Origin: Amycolatopsis sp. NBC_00345
GTDB taxonomy: Bacteria; Actinomycetota; Actinomycetes; Mycobacteriales; Pseudonocardiaceae
Direction: 5' to 3'
Assembly: GCF_036116635.1 (NCBI RefSeq)
Contig: NZ_CP107995.1
Coordinates: forward strand, 8,060,001-8,124,000
DNA: 64,000 bases
The notes beneath the pieces are model-generated. The model saw only the letters and a program-made list of their open reading frames with translations, had not been told where the DNA came from and did not search any database. A program made the position numbers and the translations under genes. Below, piece by piece: positions 1-9,691 of the stretch (position 1 is its first letter; every line of letters starts with the position of its first letter).

Positions 1-1
1 G

Positions 2-130
2 TTCTCCACAGTCTCTGCACAGGGCTTGACCTGCGGTTCTGTTCAAGCCGATCAGCCTTGTCCCCAACTTGTCCACAGCACATCGGCTACCTGTGACTGG
101 TTGCCCCCAGTCATCCACAAGTTGTCCACA
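2..130. promoter_or_regulatory. DnaA-box cluster upstream of dnaB
   Basis: Five DnaA-box-like 9-mers lie within 130 bp, all in the same orientation. Two are perfect TTGTCCACA (69-77 and 122-130). Three have one mismatch: TTCTCCACA at 2-10, TTGTCCCCA at 58-66 and TCATCCACA at 111-119. The remaining sequence up to the dnaB start (131-429) shows no gene or clear repeat. The cluster is about 2 kb (on a circular map, much further) from nothing else recognisable on its left edge, so it may continue upstream. It could be a DnaA-regulated promoter or a DnaA-titration site; function is inferred only from box density. Confidence 0.6.
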
Positions 131-429
131 GGACGGTCAACACCCGGAATTGCATTGCTCCTAATGAGGGATCTAGCGTTCGCTGTCGCCCAGTACTCAC
201 GGTGGCGCCCGGCGTGGCAGTCCATCGGCGAGAGGGACGCCGTACATCATCAGGAGGGGTTCGGCGGACGACTGGGAAAGCCGGGGAGGATCCGGCATAA
301 TCGAACTGGTGTTCGCATGACTCGGGTTTCGACGCGCGGGTCGGTGCAGGGCGGTTCGACACATGACCTGTTCGAGAAGTGACGTGTGAGCCGGCCGGGT
401 TGCGGTCGGCCGAGGAGGTGTCCGGGGCG

Positions 430-1833
<1,404 letters not shown>

Positions 1834-1992
1834 CTCGATCAGCACCGGCCCGAGGGCCAGGCCCATCCCCACGTCTTCAACCGCGATGAGCCGCAGGCGC
1901 CGCCACAGGTGCTGGGCGACGTCCGCCGAGGTTGTGTACATCTCGTAGGCGGCGACGGCGAGGGCGGGCAACCATTCCAGTGCCGCCGTGAA
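1834..1992 (-). pseudogene. gene remnant, MgsA/RarA C-terminal-like
   Basis: Reading leftwards directly after the stop of the HAD gene, and in the same frame, 53 sense codons follow without a start of their own. They include AAYEMYTTSADVAQHLWRRL and LIAVEDVGMG. The pattern (helix, H-L-W-R-R-L, then I-x-V/S-E-D-V-G) is that of the C-terminal helical region of clamp-loader-like MgsA/RarA relatives and small actinobacterial proteins resembling it, as I recall them. The fragment has neither beginning nor end: it runs into the dnaB stop codon. I read it as the residue of a deleted gene between dnaB and the dehalogenase. The family assignment is from memory and only moderately sure; that the stretch was once protein-coding is better supported. 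Confidence 0.5.
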
Positions 1993-2676
1993 TCAGGCCT
2001 TCTCGAGTTGATCGGCGAGGTCGGCCAGGCCGTCGGCGTGCCAGTCGAATCGGTCCGAGGAGGTAGGTGGGTCGCCGATGGGGCGGGCGACGTAGGCGGT
2101 GCGGAGGCCGAGGCCCTGCGCGCCACGCAGGTCCCAGGCGTGGGCGGCGACCATCAACAGCCGTTCCGGCGGCCTTCCGGAGACGGTGACGGCCAGTTGG
2201 TAGACCGCCGGGTCCGGCTTGTAGGTCTGGGCCTCTTCCGCGGAAAGGGCCTGGTGCCAGCGCAGTCCGGCGTGGGCGTTGAGTCCCAGTAGCGCGGTCC
2301 GGCTCGCGTTGGAGAGGCCGATCAGCGGGAACCGCTCGGCGAGCCGGGCGAGCCCGGCCACGGTGTCGGGCCACGGCGGGAGCCGGCGGCCGGACCGGGC
2401 CAGCGCCGCCACCGCGGCCGGATCGTCGGCCCCGGCCGCGTCGGCGATTAGCCGGGCCGCTTCCTCTTCGAGGACGTCGCTGGGGAGGTAGGGCCGGTCG
2501 CCGCCGAGGATGCGCTGTTGTTCGCGGTCGATGTGCCGCTGCCACACCAGCAAAAGCTGCTCGACCCGGGCGTCGTCGAGTGACGGGTCCAGGTTCCGGA
2601 TGCCGGCGCGGATCCCGGCAGGCTCGTCGACGAGCGTGCCGAGCACGTCGAACACAACGGCATCGATGTCCGGCAT
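1993..2676 (-). CDS. haloacid dehalogenase type II-like HAD hydrolase
   Basis: A 227-residue cytosolic hydrolase of the HAD superfamily, closest in pattern to L-2-haloacid dehalogenases. The nucleophile Asp is in VVFDVLGTLVDE at the N-terminus, motif II is GLSNAS, motif III Lys is in YKPDPAVY, and the last motif reads VAAHAWDLRGA, typical of type II dehalogenases, which release halide from 2-haloalkanoates by inversion. The alpha-helical cap lies between motifs I and II. The start ATG was chosen because GGGAGA lies about 7 nt upstream and because the nucleophile then falls at the usual distance; an upstream in-frame start would add 11 residues. Its real substrate cannot be read from the sequence. 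It stands alone, followed by a gene remnant. Confidence 0.8.
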   Translation of the reverse strand: MPDIDAVVFDVLGTLVDEPAGIRAGIRNLDPSLDDARVEQLLLVWQRHIDREQQRILGGDRPYLPSDVLEEEAARLIADAAGADDPAAVAALARSGRRLPPWPDTVAGLARLAERFPLIGLSNASRTALLGLNAHAGLRWHQALSAEEAQTYKPDPAVYQLAVTVSGRPPERLLMVAAHAWDLRGAQGLGLRTAYVARPIGDPPTSSDRFDWHADGLADLADQLEKA

Positions 2677-2825
2677 GGCGAGGTCTCCCGAACGGCGCAG
2701 GGGGCTCACTTCGGCCGAGTGAGAGCTAAAGCGACTGTCAGCCGAACGTAGGGGAGGGCTCTCGAACGGCGCAAGCGCGGCGCGACCACCGGCCGGGGAA
2801 TATCCCGGACCCGGCCGATGTCGCG

Positions 2826-2848
2826 TACTCTGATAGTTGAAGTTTCAA
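2826..2848 (+). promoter_or_regulatory. promoter -10 with MarR-type operator over the start site
   Basis: A TANNNT hexamer TACTCT (2826-2831) is followed, at the expected start-site distance, by the palindrome TTGAA-GT-TTCAA (2837-2848). Palindromes of the form TTGAANNTTCAA are typical binding sites of MarR-family repressors. No marR gene is adjacent, so the regulator would act from elsewhere. Placement over +1 predicts repression. The -35 element is not clear. Confidence 0.55.
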
Positions 2849-2863
2849 ATATTGGAGGCAACG

Positions 2864-3640
2864 ATGGCGACAACGCCGGTCCTATACCTCAGCCACGGTG
2901 CGCCGCCACTCGCCGACGACACGACGTGGACCCGGCAGCTGGCGAGCTGGTCCGCGAACCTGCAGCGGCCGAAGGCGATCCTCGTTGTTTCGGCGCACTG
3001 GGAAGAGGCGCCGCTGACGCTCGGGGCGACCACCACCGTCCCGCTGGTCTACGACTTCGGGGGCTTCCCCGAGCGCTACTACCAGGTCAAGTACGCCGCG
3101 CCCGGCGCGCCCGAGCTGGCCGTCCAGGTCCGGAAGCTGTTGCACTCCACCACAACGCCGGTGCACGACGCGCCGGAGCGCGGGCTGGACCACGGCGCGT
3201 ACGTGCCGCTCGTCGAGATGTACCCCGGCGCCGACATCCCGGTGCTGCAGATCTCGATGCCCTCGCTCGACCCGCAGGTGCTCTTCGACGTCGGCCGCAA
3301 GCTCGCGCCGCTGCGTGACGAGGGCGTGCTGATCATCGGCAGCGGCTTCTTCACGCACAACCTCAGCGCCCTGCGCCAGGTCGACGGCACCGGCGGCACG
3401 CCGCCGCAGTGGTCCGCCGAGTTCGACCAATGGGGCGACGAAGTGGTGCGCGCCGGCGACGTCGACGCGCTGCTCGACTTCCGGCACAAGGCCCCGGCCG
3501 CCGCCGTCGCGCACCCGCGGATCGAGCACTTCGCGCCGCTCTTCGTCTCGCTCGGCGCCAGTTCCACCGAGGGCTCGGGCCGCACCGTGATCGACGGGTT
3601 CTGGTACGGCCTCGCGAAGCGCTCACTCGAATTTTCCTGA
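2864..3640 (+). CDS. extradiol dioxygenase-like protein (LigB/DODA family)
   Basis: A 258-residue protein of the class III extradiol ring-cleavage dioxygenase fold, the group that includes YgiD/4,5-DOPA dioxygenases and uses one divalent metal to open catechol-type rings. Metal and catalytic histidines are visible in YLSHGAPP near the N-terminus, SAHWEEAP near residue 45, DHGAYVPLVEMYP in the middle, and GSGFFTHNL in the second half. The start is fixed by GGAGG 5 nt upstream of the ATG. An operator-like palindrome covers the probable transcription start, which suggests induction by a small ligand. The gene converges on the long exported repeat protein and shares a hairpin terminator with it. 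The physiological substrate is unknown; plant catechols or quinone-related compounds are possibilities by family. Confidence 0.82.
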   Translation: MATTPVLYLSHGAPPLADDTTWTRQLASWSANLQRPKAILVVSAHWEEAPLTLGATTTVPLVYDFGGFPERYYQVKYAAPGAPELAVQVRKLLHSTTTPVHDAPERGLDHGAYVPLVEMYPGADIPVLQISMPSLDPQVLFDVGRKLAPLRDEGVLIIGSGFFTHNLSALRQVDGTGGTPPQWSAEFDQWGDEVVRAGDVDALLDFRHKAPAAAVAHPRIEHFAPLFVSLGASSTEGSGRTVIDGFWYGLAKRSLEFS

Positions 3641-3655
3641 GCGGACAAGGAAACA

Positions 3656-3682
3656 GGCCCAGAAGCTGGCTGCTTCTGGGCC
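3656..3682. terminator. bidirectional hairpin terminator
   Basis: A perfect 10-bp stem (GGCCCAGAAG / CTTCTGGGCC) with a 7-nt loop lies between the converging dioxygenase and repeat-protein genes. There is no strong T-run on either side, as is common for GC-rich actinobacterial terminators. Confidence 0.75.
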
Positions 3683-3704
3683 CGTTCCGGGTCTAGCTAG
3701 TTGT

Positions 3705-6700
3705 TCACTTCTTGAAGAAGCCGGTCACCTTCGCGGCCAGCTTCTGGATCGCGCCCAGGGGCGACGAGTCCATGCCGGCCAGCGCCGGAACCTGCGCGGC
3801 CGGCAGGGCCGGGACGCCGGGCAGGGCCGGGAGACCCGCGGTCGGCAGCGCGGGCAGGCCCGCGGCCGGCAGGGCCGGGACACCGGGCAGAGCCGGCAGC
3901 GCGGGCAGACCGGCGGCCGGCACCTGGGCCGGCATCGTGGTCGGCACGCCCGGCAGGGCCGGGAGCGCCGTCACGGCGGGCAGCTGGCTCAGCGTCGGCA
4001 GCGAGGCCTTCACCGGCAGCTGAGCCGGGACCGCCGGCAGGGTCGGCAGGGTCGAGGCGTCGGACCGCCCGGGGGTGCCGGGCAGGGCCGGAACACCCGG
4101 CAGGCCCGGCAGCGCCGGCGCGTGCACGCCGTTGCCCAGACCGGTCAGCGACGGGAGCGCACCCGCACCCTTGAGCTGCTGCAGCTGCTCCAGCGCGGAA
4201 AGCCCGCTGACCTGCGGCAGGTCGGCGCGCTCCGCACCCGGGATGGGCAGCATGGACATCGCCGGCAGCTGCGGCATCGCGGAACCGCCGGACAGCGCCG
4301 GGAGGCCCTGCGACAGGTTCGGCAGCGCCGGGAGCTGGTCAACGGCCATCTCGTCGCCGAGCGGCGCGTCGAGCGAAGGCTCCGTCAGATCGGTGGAGTC
4401 GGTCCCCTCCGAGGTCGCGGTGCCCAGCAGCGCCAGCGGAACACCGAAGACGGGCACGTCGACCGGCAGGGCGTGGTAGAAGTCGTAGCCGGACAGCGCA
4501 CTGCCGTCACCATCGGTGGTGGGGGTGCCCCCGTTGGTGGCGGTGATCATGTTGTCGCCTACAGCGTGCGACACACCGGCCGCGCTGACCGCGTCGTCCG
4601 TCACGTAAGGCACCGCGGTGATCGGGAAGTCGATGAGGTCGCCCGAAACGGCGCCTTCGACGCCCGACGTGGTGTCGTCACCGGCGGTCGTCGCCGAGGT
4701 GCTGTTGGTGGCGTCCGAAGAGGACACCCCCGCGGCCGAAACCGAGTCACCGATGACCTGCGCCACCGGCTCCGCGTCCGCACCGACGATGTTGCCGGCG
4801 ACCGCGCCTGCGTCACCGTTGGTCAGGGAGCTGCCGCCCGCGGTCGAGGTGATGTCGTTGGTGCCGCCACCGTGGCCCAGCGCCGCACCCGCGATGCCGG
4901 CACCGAACGGGGTGACTGCGCCGCCGATCGGCGCCTTCACGATGTTGCCGGCGATGCCGCCGCCCTTACCGTCGGTGCTGGCGTCGCCGCCGGCCTTCGA
5001 GTCGGTCAGGTTGTCGGCCCAGCCGGTGCCGATGCCGCCGACGGCGCCACCGATGCCGTGGCCCTGCACGGGCAGCGAGACCGGGGCCTCGACGATGTTG
5101 CCCGCGCCGGCGCCGTTCGGGCCGCTCGCGTGCACGTCGCCGCCGGCGCCCGAGGTGGTGTCGGTCGAGGCCTTGCCGTGGCCCTGGCCCAGCAGCGCGG
5201 CACCGGTGCCGAACACCTGCACCGGGAGCGACGCCGGGACGGTGCCCAGGTTCGAGCTCAGGAAGCCGTTGTCGTCGGCGGTGTTCCCGCCGCCGCCGCC
5301 CTGGACGACCTTGGTCTCGTGCGCCTCGGCCGAGCCCTGGCCGATGAACGAGCCACCGACGCCGAACACCTCGGCGGGCACGCCGACCGGCACCTGGACG
5401 ATGTTGCCCGACCCGGAGGAGTCGTTGCCCTGGCTGCCGTCGTAACCGCCGGCCGTGACGGTCTTGTCCTCGTTGGCCGTGCCCGACGCGTTGCCGATGT
5501 GGCTGGCGCCGATGCCGTAGACCTCGGGCGCGCCCGCGGCCTGGGTGTTGACGACGTTGGCGCCGAGCACGGAGCCGTTGCCGCGGGTGTAGCTGCCGTT
5601 GCCGGCGTTCGCGTCGACGGTGTTGTCGCACGCGGCGTGGGAGTTGCCGATGTAGGTCGCGCCGACACCGCAGACGTCGACCGGGAGGGCGACGGCGGGG
5701 TCGACCACGTTGGCCGAGCCGGCCGCGTTGTCACCGGAGGTCTTGACGAAGCCGCCCGAGTCCACCGTGCTGGAGGTCGCGCCGACCGTGCTGTCGCGGT
5801 CGATGGCCTGGCCGGTGGTGGCGTTGCCGATCCACGAGGCGGCCACGTCGGCGACGTTGGCGACCGGGCTGAGCTGCGCCGCGGCGGCGGTGCCGGCCAG
5901 GAACGAGTTGTCCCCGTCGGTCTCGATGTAGGTCGGCGTGCCGGCCAGGCTGCCCGGCCGCTTGTCGCCGGCCTTCGCGTCGGCCGAGGAGTTCGACGCC
6001 GTGTCGGCGTCCGAGCCCCACACGCCACCGGCGTTGCCGTTGAACTTCACCGGCAGCGCGATGGGGGCGCCCACCACGTTGCCCGTGCCGGCGCCGCCCT
6101 TGCCATTGCTCTTGATCGAGCCACCGGAAGTGGCGGAGGTGTCAGCGGCGTACGAGCTGTACGCGTTGCCGAGCAGGTACGAGATCGCGTTGCCGGTCAC
6201 CTGGACCGGGGTGGCGAACTGGCCCGCGACGACGTTGCCGGACAGGCCGGAGCCCTTGCCGGTGGTGTCGATGTTGCCGGTCTCGGACGCGCTCTGGGTG
6301 GCCGAGCCGCCGTGCACCGCGCCGCTGCCGCCGGCCACGCCGACGCCGTTGCCGGCGAGCTGCACGGGCAGGGCCCAGTCCAGCGCCACGACGTTGCCCG
6401 CGAGGCCGGAGTTCTTACCGTCGGTCGCGATGTCCTGGTTGTGCGACCAGCTCTGGTCGTGCGAGGTGCCGTCGACGTGCGCGTCGCCGATCACGCCGAC
6501 CGCGTTGTCCACGACCTGGATCGGGACGACGACGTCGCCGGAGACCTTGTTGCCCTTGAGGGCGTCGTTGGTCGGCGTGAGCTGCCGCGGCGCGTCGGCC
6601 TTCGGCAGGCTGTCCGTCAGGTTGGCCGCGCCTGCGGGCGACTTCGCCGAAGCGAGCGCGTCCTTGACGGCGGAGGTGACCGGCTTGGTGCTGATCACAC

Positions 6701-6908
6701 TGTGGTAGCTGGGGACGTTCAGCTGCCCGAGGGGGGTGCCGATCGCGTTGTTAGCCGCATCGAGAGGAACGGTGGCGTTCAGGTCGAGCGGGGAGGCCGG
6801 GGTGTCAGGGTTGACGTTCTCGTCGGCCGAGGCGATGCCGGTGCCCAGCATCAACAACCCACCCGTGACCAACGCGGTCTGGAGTCCGCGCTTTGCCCAG
6901 GTCTGCAT
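3705..6908 (-). CDS. exported chaplin-like repeat protein with Pro/Ala/Leu tail
   Basis: A 1067-residue surface or secreted protein of unknown role. A Sec signal peptide runs from MQTWAKRGLQTALV to about GIASADEN. Residues about 110-800 consist of roughly a dozen degenerate units of 50-65 residues, each with a GN(V/I)V segment, then LPVxVxGxGxxxxG and a Gly/Ser/Thr/Asn-rich linker. The core resembles the chaplin domain, the amyloid-forming unit of streptomycete aerial hyphae; only one unit keeps two cysteines (PVDVCGVGATYIGNSHAAC). Residues about 830-1040 are tandem LPALPGVPALP-type repeats, and the end is amphipathic (AAKVTGFFKK). There is no LPXTG motif. The start was chosen for AAGGAG 9 nt upstream; an ATG 18 nt earlier is possible. 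It may form surface fibrils or bind the wall, which is an inference from the repeats. Confidence 0.75.
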   Translation of the reverse strand: MQTWAKRGLQTALVTGGLLMLGTGIASADENVNPDTPASPLDLNATVPLDAANNAIGTPLGQLNVPSYHSVISTKPVTSAVKDALASAKSPAGAANLTDSLPKADAPRQLTPTNDALKGNKVSGDVVVPIQVVDNAVGVIGDAHVDGTSHDQSWSHNQDIATDGKNSGLAGNVVALDWALPVQLAGNGVGVAGGSGAVHGGSATQSASETGNIDTTGKGSGLSGNVVAGQFATPVQVTGNAISYLLGNAYSSYAADTSATSGGSIKSNGKGGAGTGNVVGAPIALPVKFNGNAGGVWGSDADTASNSSADAKAGDKRPGSLAGTPTYIETDGDNSFLAGTAAAAQLSPVANVADVAASWIGNATTGQAIDRDSTVGATSSTVDSGGFVKTSGDNAAGSANVVDPAVALPVDVCGVGATYIGNSHAACDNTVDANAGNGSYTRGNGSVLGANVVNTQAAGAPEVYGIGASHIGNASGTANEDKTVTAGGYDGSQGNDSSGSGNIVQVPVGVPAEVFGVGGSFIGQGSAEAHETKVVQGGGGGNTADDNGFLSSNLGTVPASLPVQVFGTGAALLGQGHGKASTDTTSGAGGDVHASGPNGAGAGNIVEAPVSLPVQGHGIGGAVGGIGTGWADNLTDSKAGGDASTDGKGGGIAGNIVKAPIGGAVTPFGAGIAGAALGHGGGTNDITSTAGGSSLTNGDAGAVAGNIVGADAEPVAQVIGDSVSAAGVSSSDATNSTSATTAGDDTTSGVEGAVSGDLIDFPITAVPYVTDDAVSAAGVSHAVGDNMITATNGGTPTTDGDGSALSGYDFYHALPVDVPVFGVPLALLGTATSEGTDSTDLTEPSLDAPLGDEMAVDQLPALPNLSQGLPALSGGSAMPQLPAMSMLPIPGAERADLPQVSGLSALEQLQQLKGAGALPSLTGLGNGVHAPALPGLPGVPALPGTPGRSDASTLPTLPAVPAQLPVKASLPTLSQLPAVTALPALPGVPTTMPAQVPAAGLPALPALPGVPALPAAGLPALPTAGLPALPGVPALPAAQVPALAGMDSSPLGAIQKLAAKVTGFFKK

Positions 6909-7124
6909 GGGGTTTTTCTCCTTCATTTCGGGTTCCCTTGCGGGCTTATGGGGGTGCGCTCGTGCGATCTCGCACAGTGAGCAGCGCACCGGAGGGGGTG
7001 GTGCGGCGGCGGGCGCGGAAAGTGCGCACGCGAGAAACCCGCGGGTTCAGTCGGTGACGCCGGGCCGGCACGCGAAAAGGTGCCTGGCTTCAGGGCGCGT
7101 CAACGACCCCGCGGGTGAGGTGAA

Positions 7125-8195
7125 TCAGTCAGGAGTGACGCCGGGCTGGTTGCCCGGGCTGAGCGGCGTGTGCCGCACACCGGCGCGGGTCGAACCCGCC
7201 ACGGCGCTGTCGACGGCCGCGGTGACCCACGAGGGGACACCGAAGTTCAGGACGTCGAGGTGGCCACCGGGGGCGGTGCTGCCGCCGCCGGGGACAGTCG
7301 GGATGCTCGGGGGAGCCATCGGAAGCTGCCCCGGGGACAGCGGCGCCGGCGGCAGGTTGTGGTGGTCCCCGTGCGAGGAGGCACCAGTGCTGTCGACCGG
7401 GACGTCGAAACGCGGGAGGCCCGAGAGCGGGAACATCGCGCGAACGGCGTCGGTGGTGGAAACCGCGGCTGCGCCGAGGTTCTGCGCCGGGTCACCGGTG
7501 ATCCCGGTGGCGGCGGAGTCGGGGGCCGCGGGCTCGACCGGCGGGACCGGGAGCGCGGGCAGGTCGACCAGCTTGCCGTTCTGGCCCGGCTCGAGCAGGT
7601 CCAGGACCTTGCGGCCGAAGTCCTGCGTCTCGGGCGACGGGGTGACGGCCTGCTCGATGACCTGGCGGGTGTCCTCCGGCTTGCGCGCGATGTGCTCGGC
7701 CGCGCCGAGGGTGCGCTGCACCGGGTGGAGGACGGCCTCCTGGCCGAGGTCGGTGACGGCGTCGCTGACGCGGCCGGACACCTCGTGGTCGGCGGCGGTC
7801 CGGACCTGGTCGGTGTGCGGGCCGCCGATGTGGTCACGCGGGTCGAGCGGGCAGATCGGGCGCGAGGTGCCGGGCTCGGACCACGTGGTGGCGTCCTGCT
7901 CGCAGGCACTCACGGAGTTGACCGCGCCGACCGCGGCACCGGCGACCTCGCCGGTGAAGTCCGAAACGCCGTGGGTGACGTCGCCGAGGTTCGCGACCGT
8001 GGCGTCGGTGACCGGCGTGACGCTGGCGCTGACCCCGCCGGCTTCGATGCTGTTGGTGTCGGCGGACGCGGCGGCGGAGGAGACGGCCCACGCGGCGGCG
8101 GTCGCTGCCACGGCACCACCGAGCACGAGGAGCGCACGCGAAGCGAGACGGCCGACGCGCATCGCGTCCCGTCCCTCGTTCGCCGCGTTCATCAC
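7125..8195 (-). CDS. exported Ala/Pro-rich protein of unknown function
   Basis: A 356-residue protein I do not recognise. After a short basic start, residues 15-47 form a signal peptide or anchor (ASRALLVLGGAVAATAAAW) ending in SAAASADT, so the mature protein is outside the membrane. A single Cys pair (SACEQD...RPICPLD) lies near residues 97 and 114. The C-terminal half is rich in Pro, Ala and Gly and of low complexity. It starts at GTG-ATG in tandem; the GTG has GGAG 8 nt upstream. It is encoded directly upstream of the chaplin-like gene on the same strand, 216 bp away, so both may belong to one surface-coat programme; this is inference from proximity and export signals. Confidence 0.6.
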   Translation of the reverse strand: MMNAANEGRDAMRVGRLASRALLVLGGAVAATAAAWAVSSAAASADTNSIEAGGVSASVTPVTDATVANLGDVTHGVSDFTGEVAGAAVGAVNSVSACEQDATTWSEPGTSRPICPLDPRDHIGGPHTDQVRTAADHEVSGRVSDAVTDLGQEAVLHPVQRTLGAAEHIARKPEDTRQVIEQAVTPSPETQDFGRKVLDLLEPGQNGKLVDLPALPVPPVEPAAPDSAATGITGDPAQNLGAAAVSTTDAVRAMFPLSGLPRFDVPVDSTGASSHGDHHNLPPAPLSPGQLPMAPPSIPTVPGGGSTAPGGHLDVLNFGVPSWVTAAVDSAVAGSTRAGVRHTPLSPGNQPGVTPD

Positions 8196-8470
8196 TCGTG
8201 CTTCTCCTCAACTGGGTCCCACCGGTGGTTGCGGAACCGAGACAACCAGCAGCTACCGCCGCCGCGCACCCTTGACACGGCTTGATGCCACCATCGTGTG
8301 AACAACACAGAGTGTGTTCGACTCTCACGAAAAGTGATCGGCACTGGCGGGGCCGGGTTACTCCGGAGTCGGTCTGTCAAGCGTCCTATCGGGCGAAGCG
8401 CGGAACGCGCCGATGCCCGGACGTCGCCGTTTCGCCCGGAATTGTCGGTGGGACCGATACGGTTGATCTC

Positions 8471-9691
8471 GTGAGCCAGACTGGGCGCGAACGGCGCGAA
8501 CAACCGTTTCTCACCGAAGAGACCGACGTCACCGGACTGATCCCGCGCGGCCTGCGCGTCGGGGCGGCGCTGGCGTGGCGGTTCATCGTCGTGATCGCCG
8601 CGTTGTACGCGGTCGTCTGGCTGATGGGCTACCTCTCCGCGGTGGTCATCCCGGTCTCGATCGCGCTGCTGCTCTCGGCGCTGATGGCGCCGGCCGTGTC
8701 GAAGCTCGTGGCCTGGCGGTTCCCGCGCGGGCTCGCGACGGGGATCGTGCTGATCGCCGGCCTGGCCGTGCTGGGCGGGCTGCTCACGTTTGTCATCACG
8801 CAGTTCTCCAGCGGCCTCCCGCAGCTGCAGGAGCAGCTCAACAACAGCCTGAACCAGATCAAGGACTGGCTGATCAACGGGCCGCTGCACCTGCGCCAGG
8901 AGCAGATCCAGGACTTCATCAACCAGGCGATCGGCTTCATCCAGAACAACCAGTCGTCGCTCACCACCACGGCGCTGACCACGGCCGGCACGATCGGCGA
9001 GATCCTCACCGGCTTCGTGCTCGTACTGTTCGTCACGATCTTCTTCCTGGCCGGCGGCGAGCACATCTACTCGTTCCTGGTGCGCGGCGTGCCGGCGCGC
9101 GTGCGCAAGCGCGTCGACGTCGCCGGGCGGCGCGGGTTCGCGTCGCTGGTCAGCTACATCCGCGCGACGGCCGCGGTGGCGGTGGTCGACGCGGTCGGCA
9201 TCGGCATCGGCCTGTGGATCGTCGGCGTGCCGCTGGTGATCCCGCTGGCGACGCTGGTGTTCCTCGGCGCGTTCATCCCGATCATCGGCGCCGTGCTCGC
9301 CGGCGGGGTCGCGGTGCTGATCGCGCTGGTCACCAAGAGCTTCATCGGCGCGGTCATCGTGCTGGCCATCGTGATCGGCGTGATGCAGCTGGAGAGCCAC
9401 ATCCTGCAGCCGCTGCTGCTCGGGCGCGCCGTGCGGCTGCACCCGCTGGCCGTGGTGCTGGCGATCGCCACCGGGCTGGTGGCCGCGGGGATCGCGGGCG
9501 CGCTGCTCGCCGTGCCGCTGCTCGCCGTGCTCAACGCCGGCATCCGCTCGCTGCTGCACGAGCACGACCCGGATCCGGCGACCGTCGACGCGCTGCACTC
9601 CCAGGCCGCTCAGCCCAACGACGCCAAACCTGGCCCGGACGACAAGGCCGAGGCGACGGCCCGCGGCGAAAAGGACAACGAGAAGAAGTGA
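8471..9691 (+). CDS. AI-2E family transporter (PerM-type membrane protein)
   Basis: A 406-residue integral membrane protein of the AI-2E/UPF0118 family, whose members include proposed autoinducer-2 exporters and Na+/H+ antiporters. Two to three helices follow a short N-terminal cytoplasmic stretch, then an extracytoplasmic amphipathic segment rich in Gln/Asn (about residues 115-165), then five further helices including VGVPLVIPLATLVFLGAFIPIIGA and the family signature around QLESHILQPLLLGRAVRLHPLAVV. The C-terminal tail is charged and hydrophilic. The GTG start is 7 nt behind a TACGGT hexamer, suggesting a leaderless mRNA. Its stop overlaps the start of the histidine kinase (GTGA), so the three genes through the response regulator form an operon. 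The substrate is unknown. Confidence 0.85.
   Translation: MSQTGRERREQPFLTEETDVTGLIPRGLRVGAALAWRFIVVIAALYAVVWLMGYLSAVVIPVSIALLLSALMAPAVSKLVAWRFPRGLATGIVLIAGLAVLGGLLTFVITQFSSGLPQLQEQLNNSLNQIKDWLINGPLHLRQEQIQDFINQAIGFIQNNQSSLTTTALTTAGTIGEILTGFVLVLFVTIFFLAGGEHIYSFLVRGVPARVRKRVDVAGRRGFASLVSYIRATAAVAVVDAVGIGIGLWIVGVPLVIPLATLVFLGAFIPIIGAVLAGGVAVLIALVTKSFIGAVIVLAIVIGVMQLESHILQPLLLGRAVRLHPLAVVLAIATGLVAAGIAGALLAVPLLAVLNAGIRSLLHEHDPDPATVDALHSQAAQPNDAKPGPDDKAEATARGEKDNEKK

Noticed and set aside
4122..6980. Long + strand frame of 952 codons antisense to the repeat protein
   Set aside because: It is a GC-rich shadow frame with Arg/Gly/Val-biased composition, no recognisable domain, and it mirrors the codon periodicity of the true gene.
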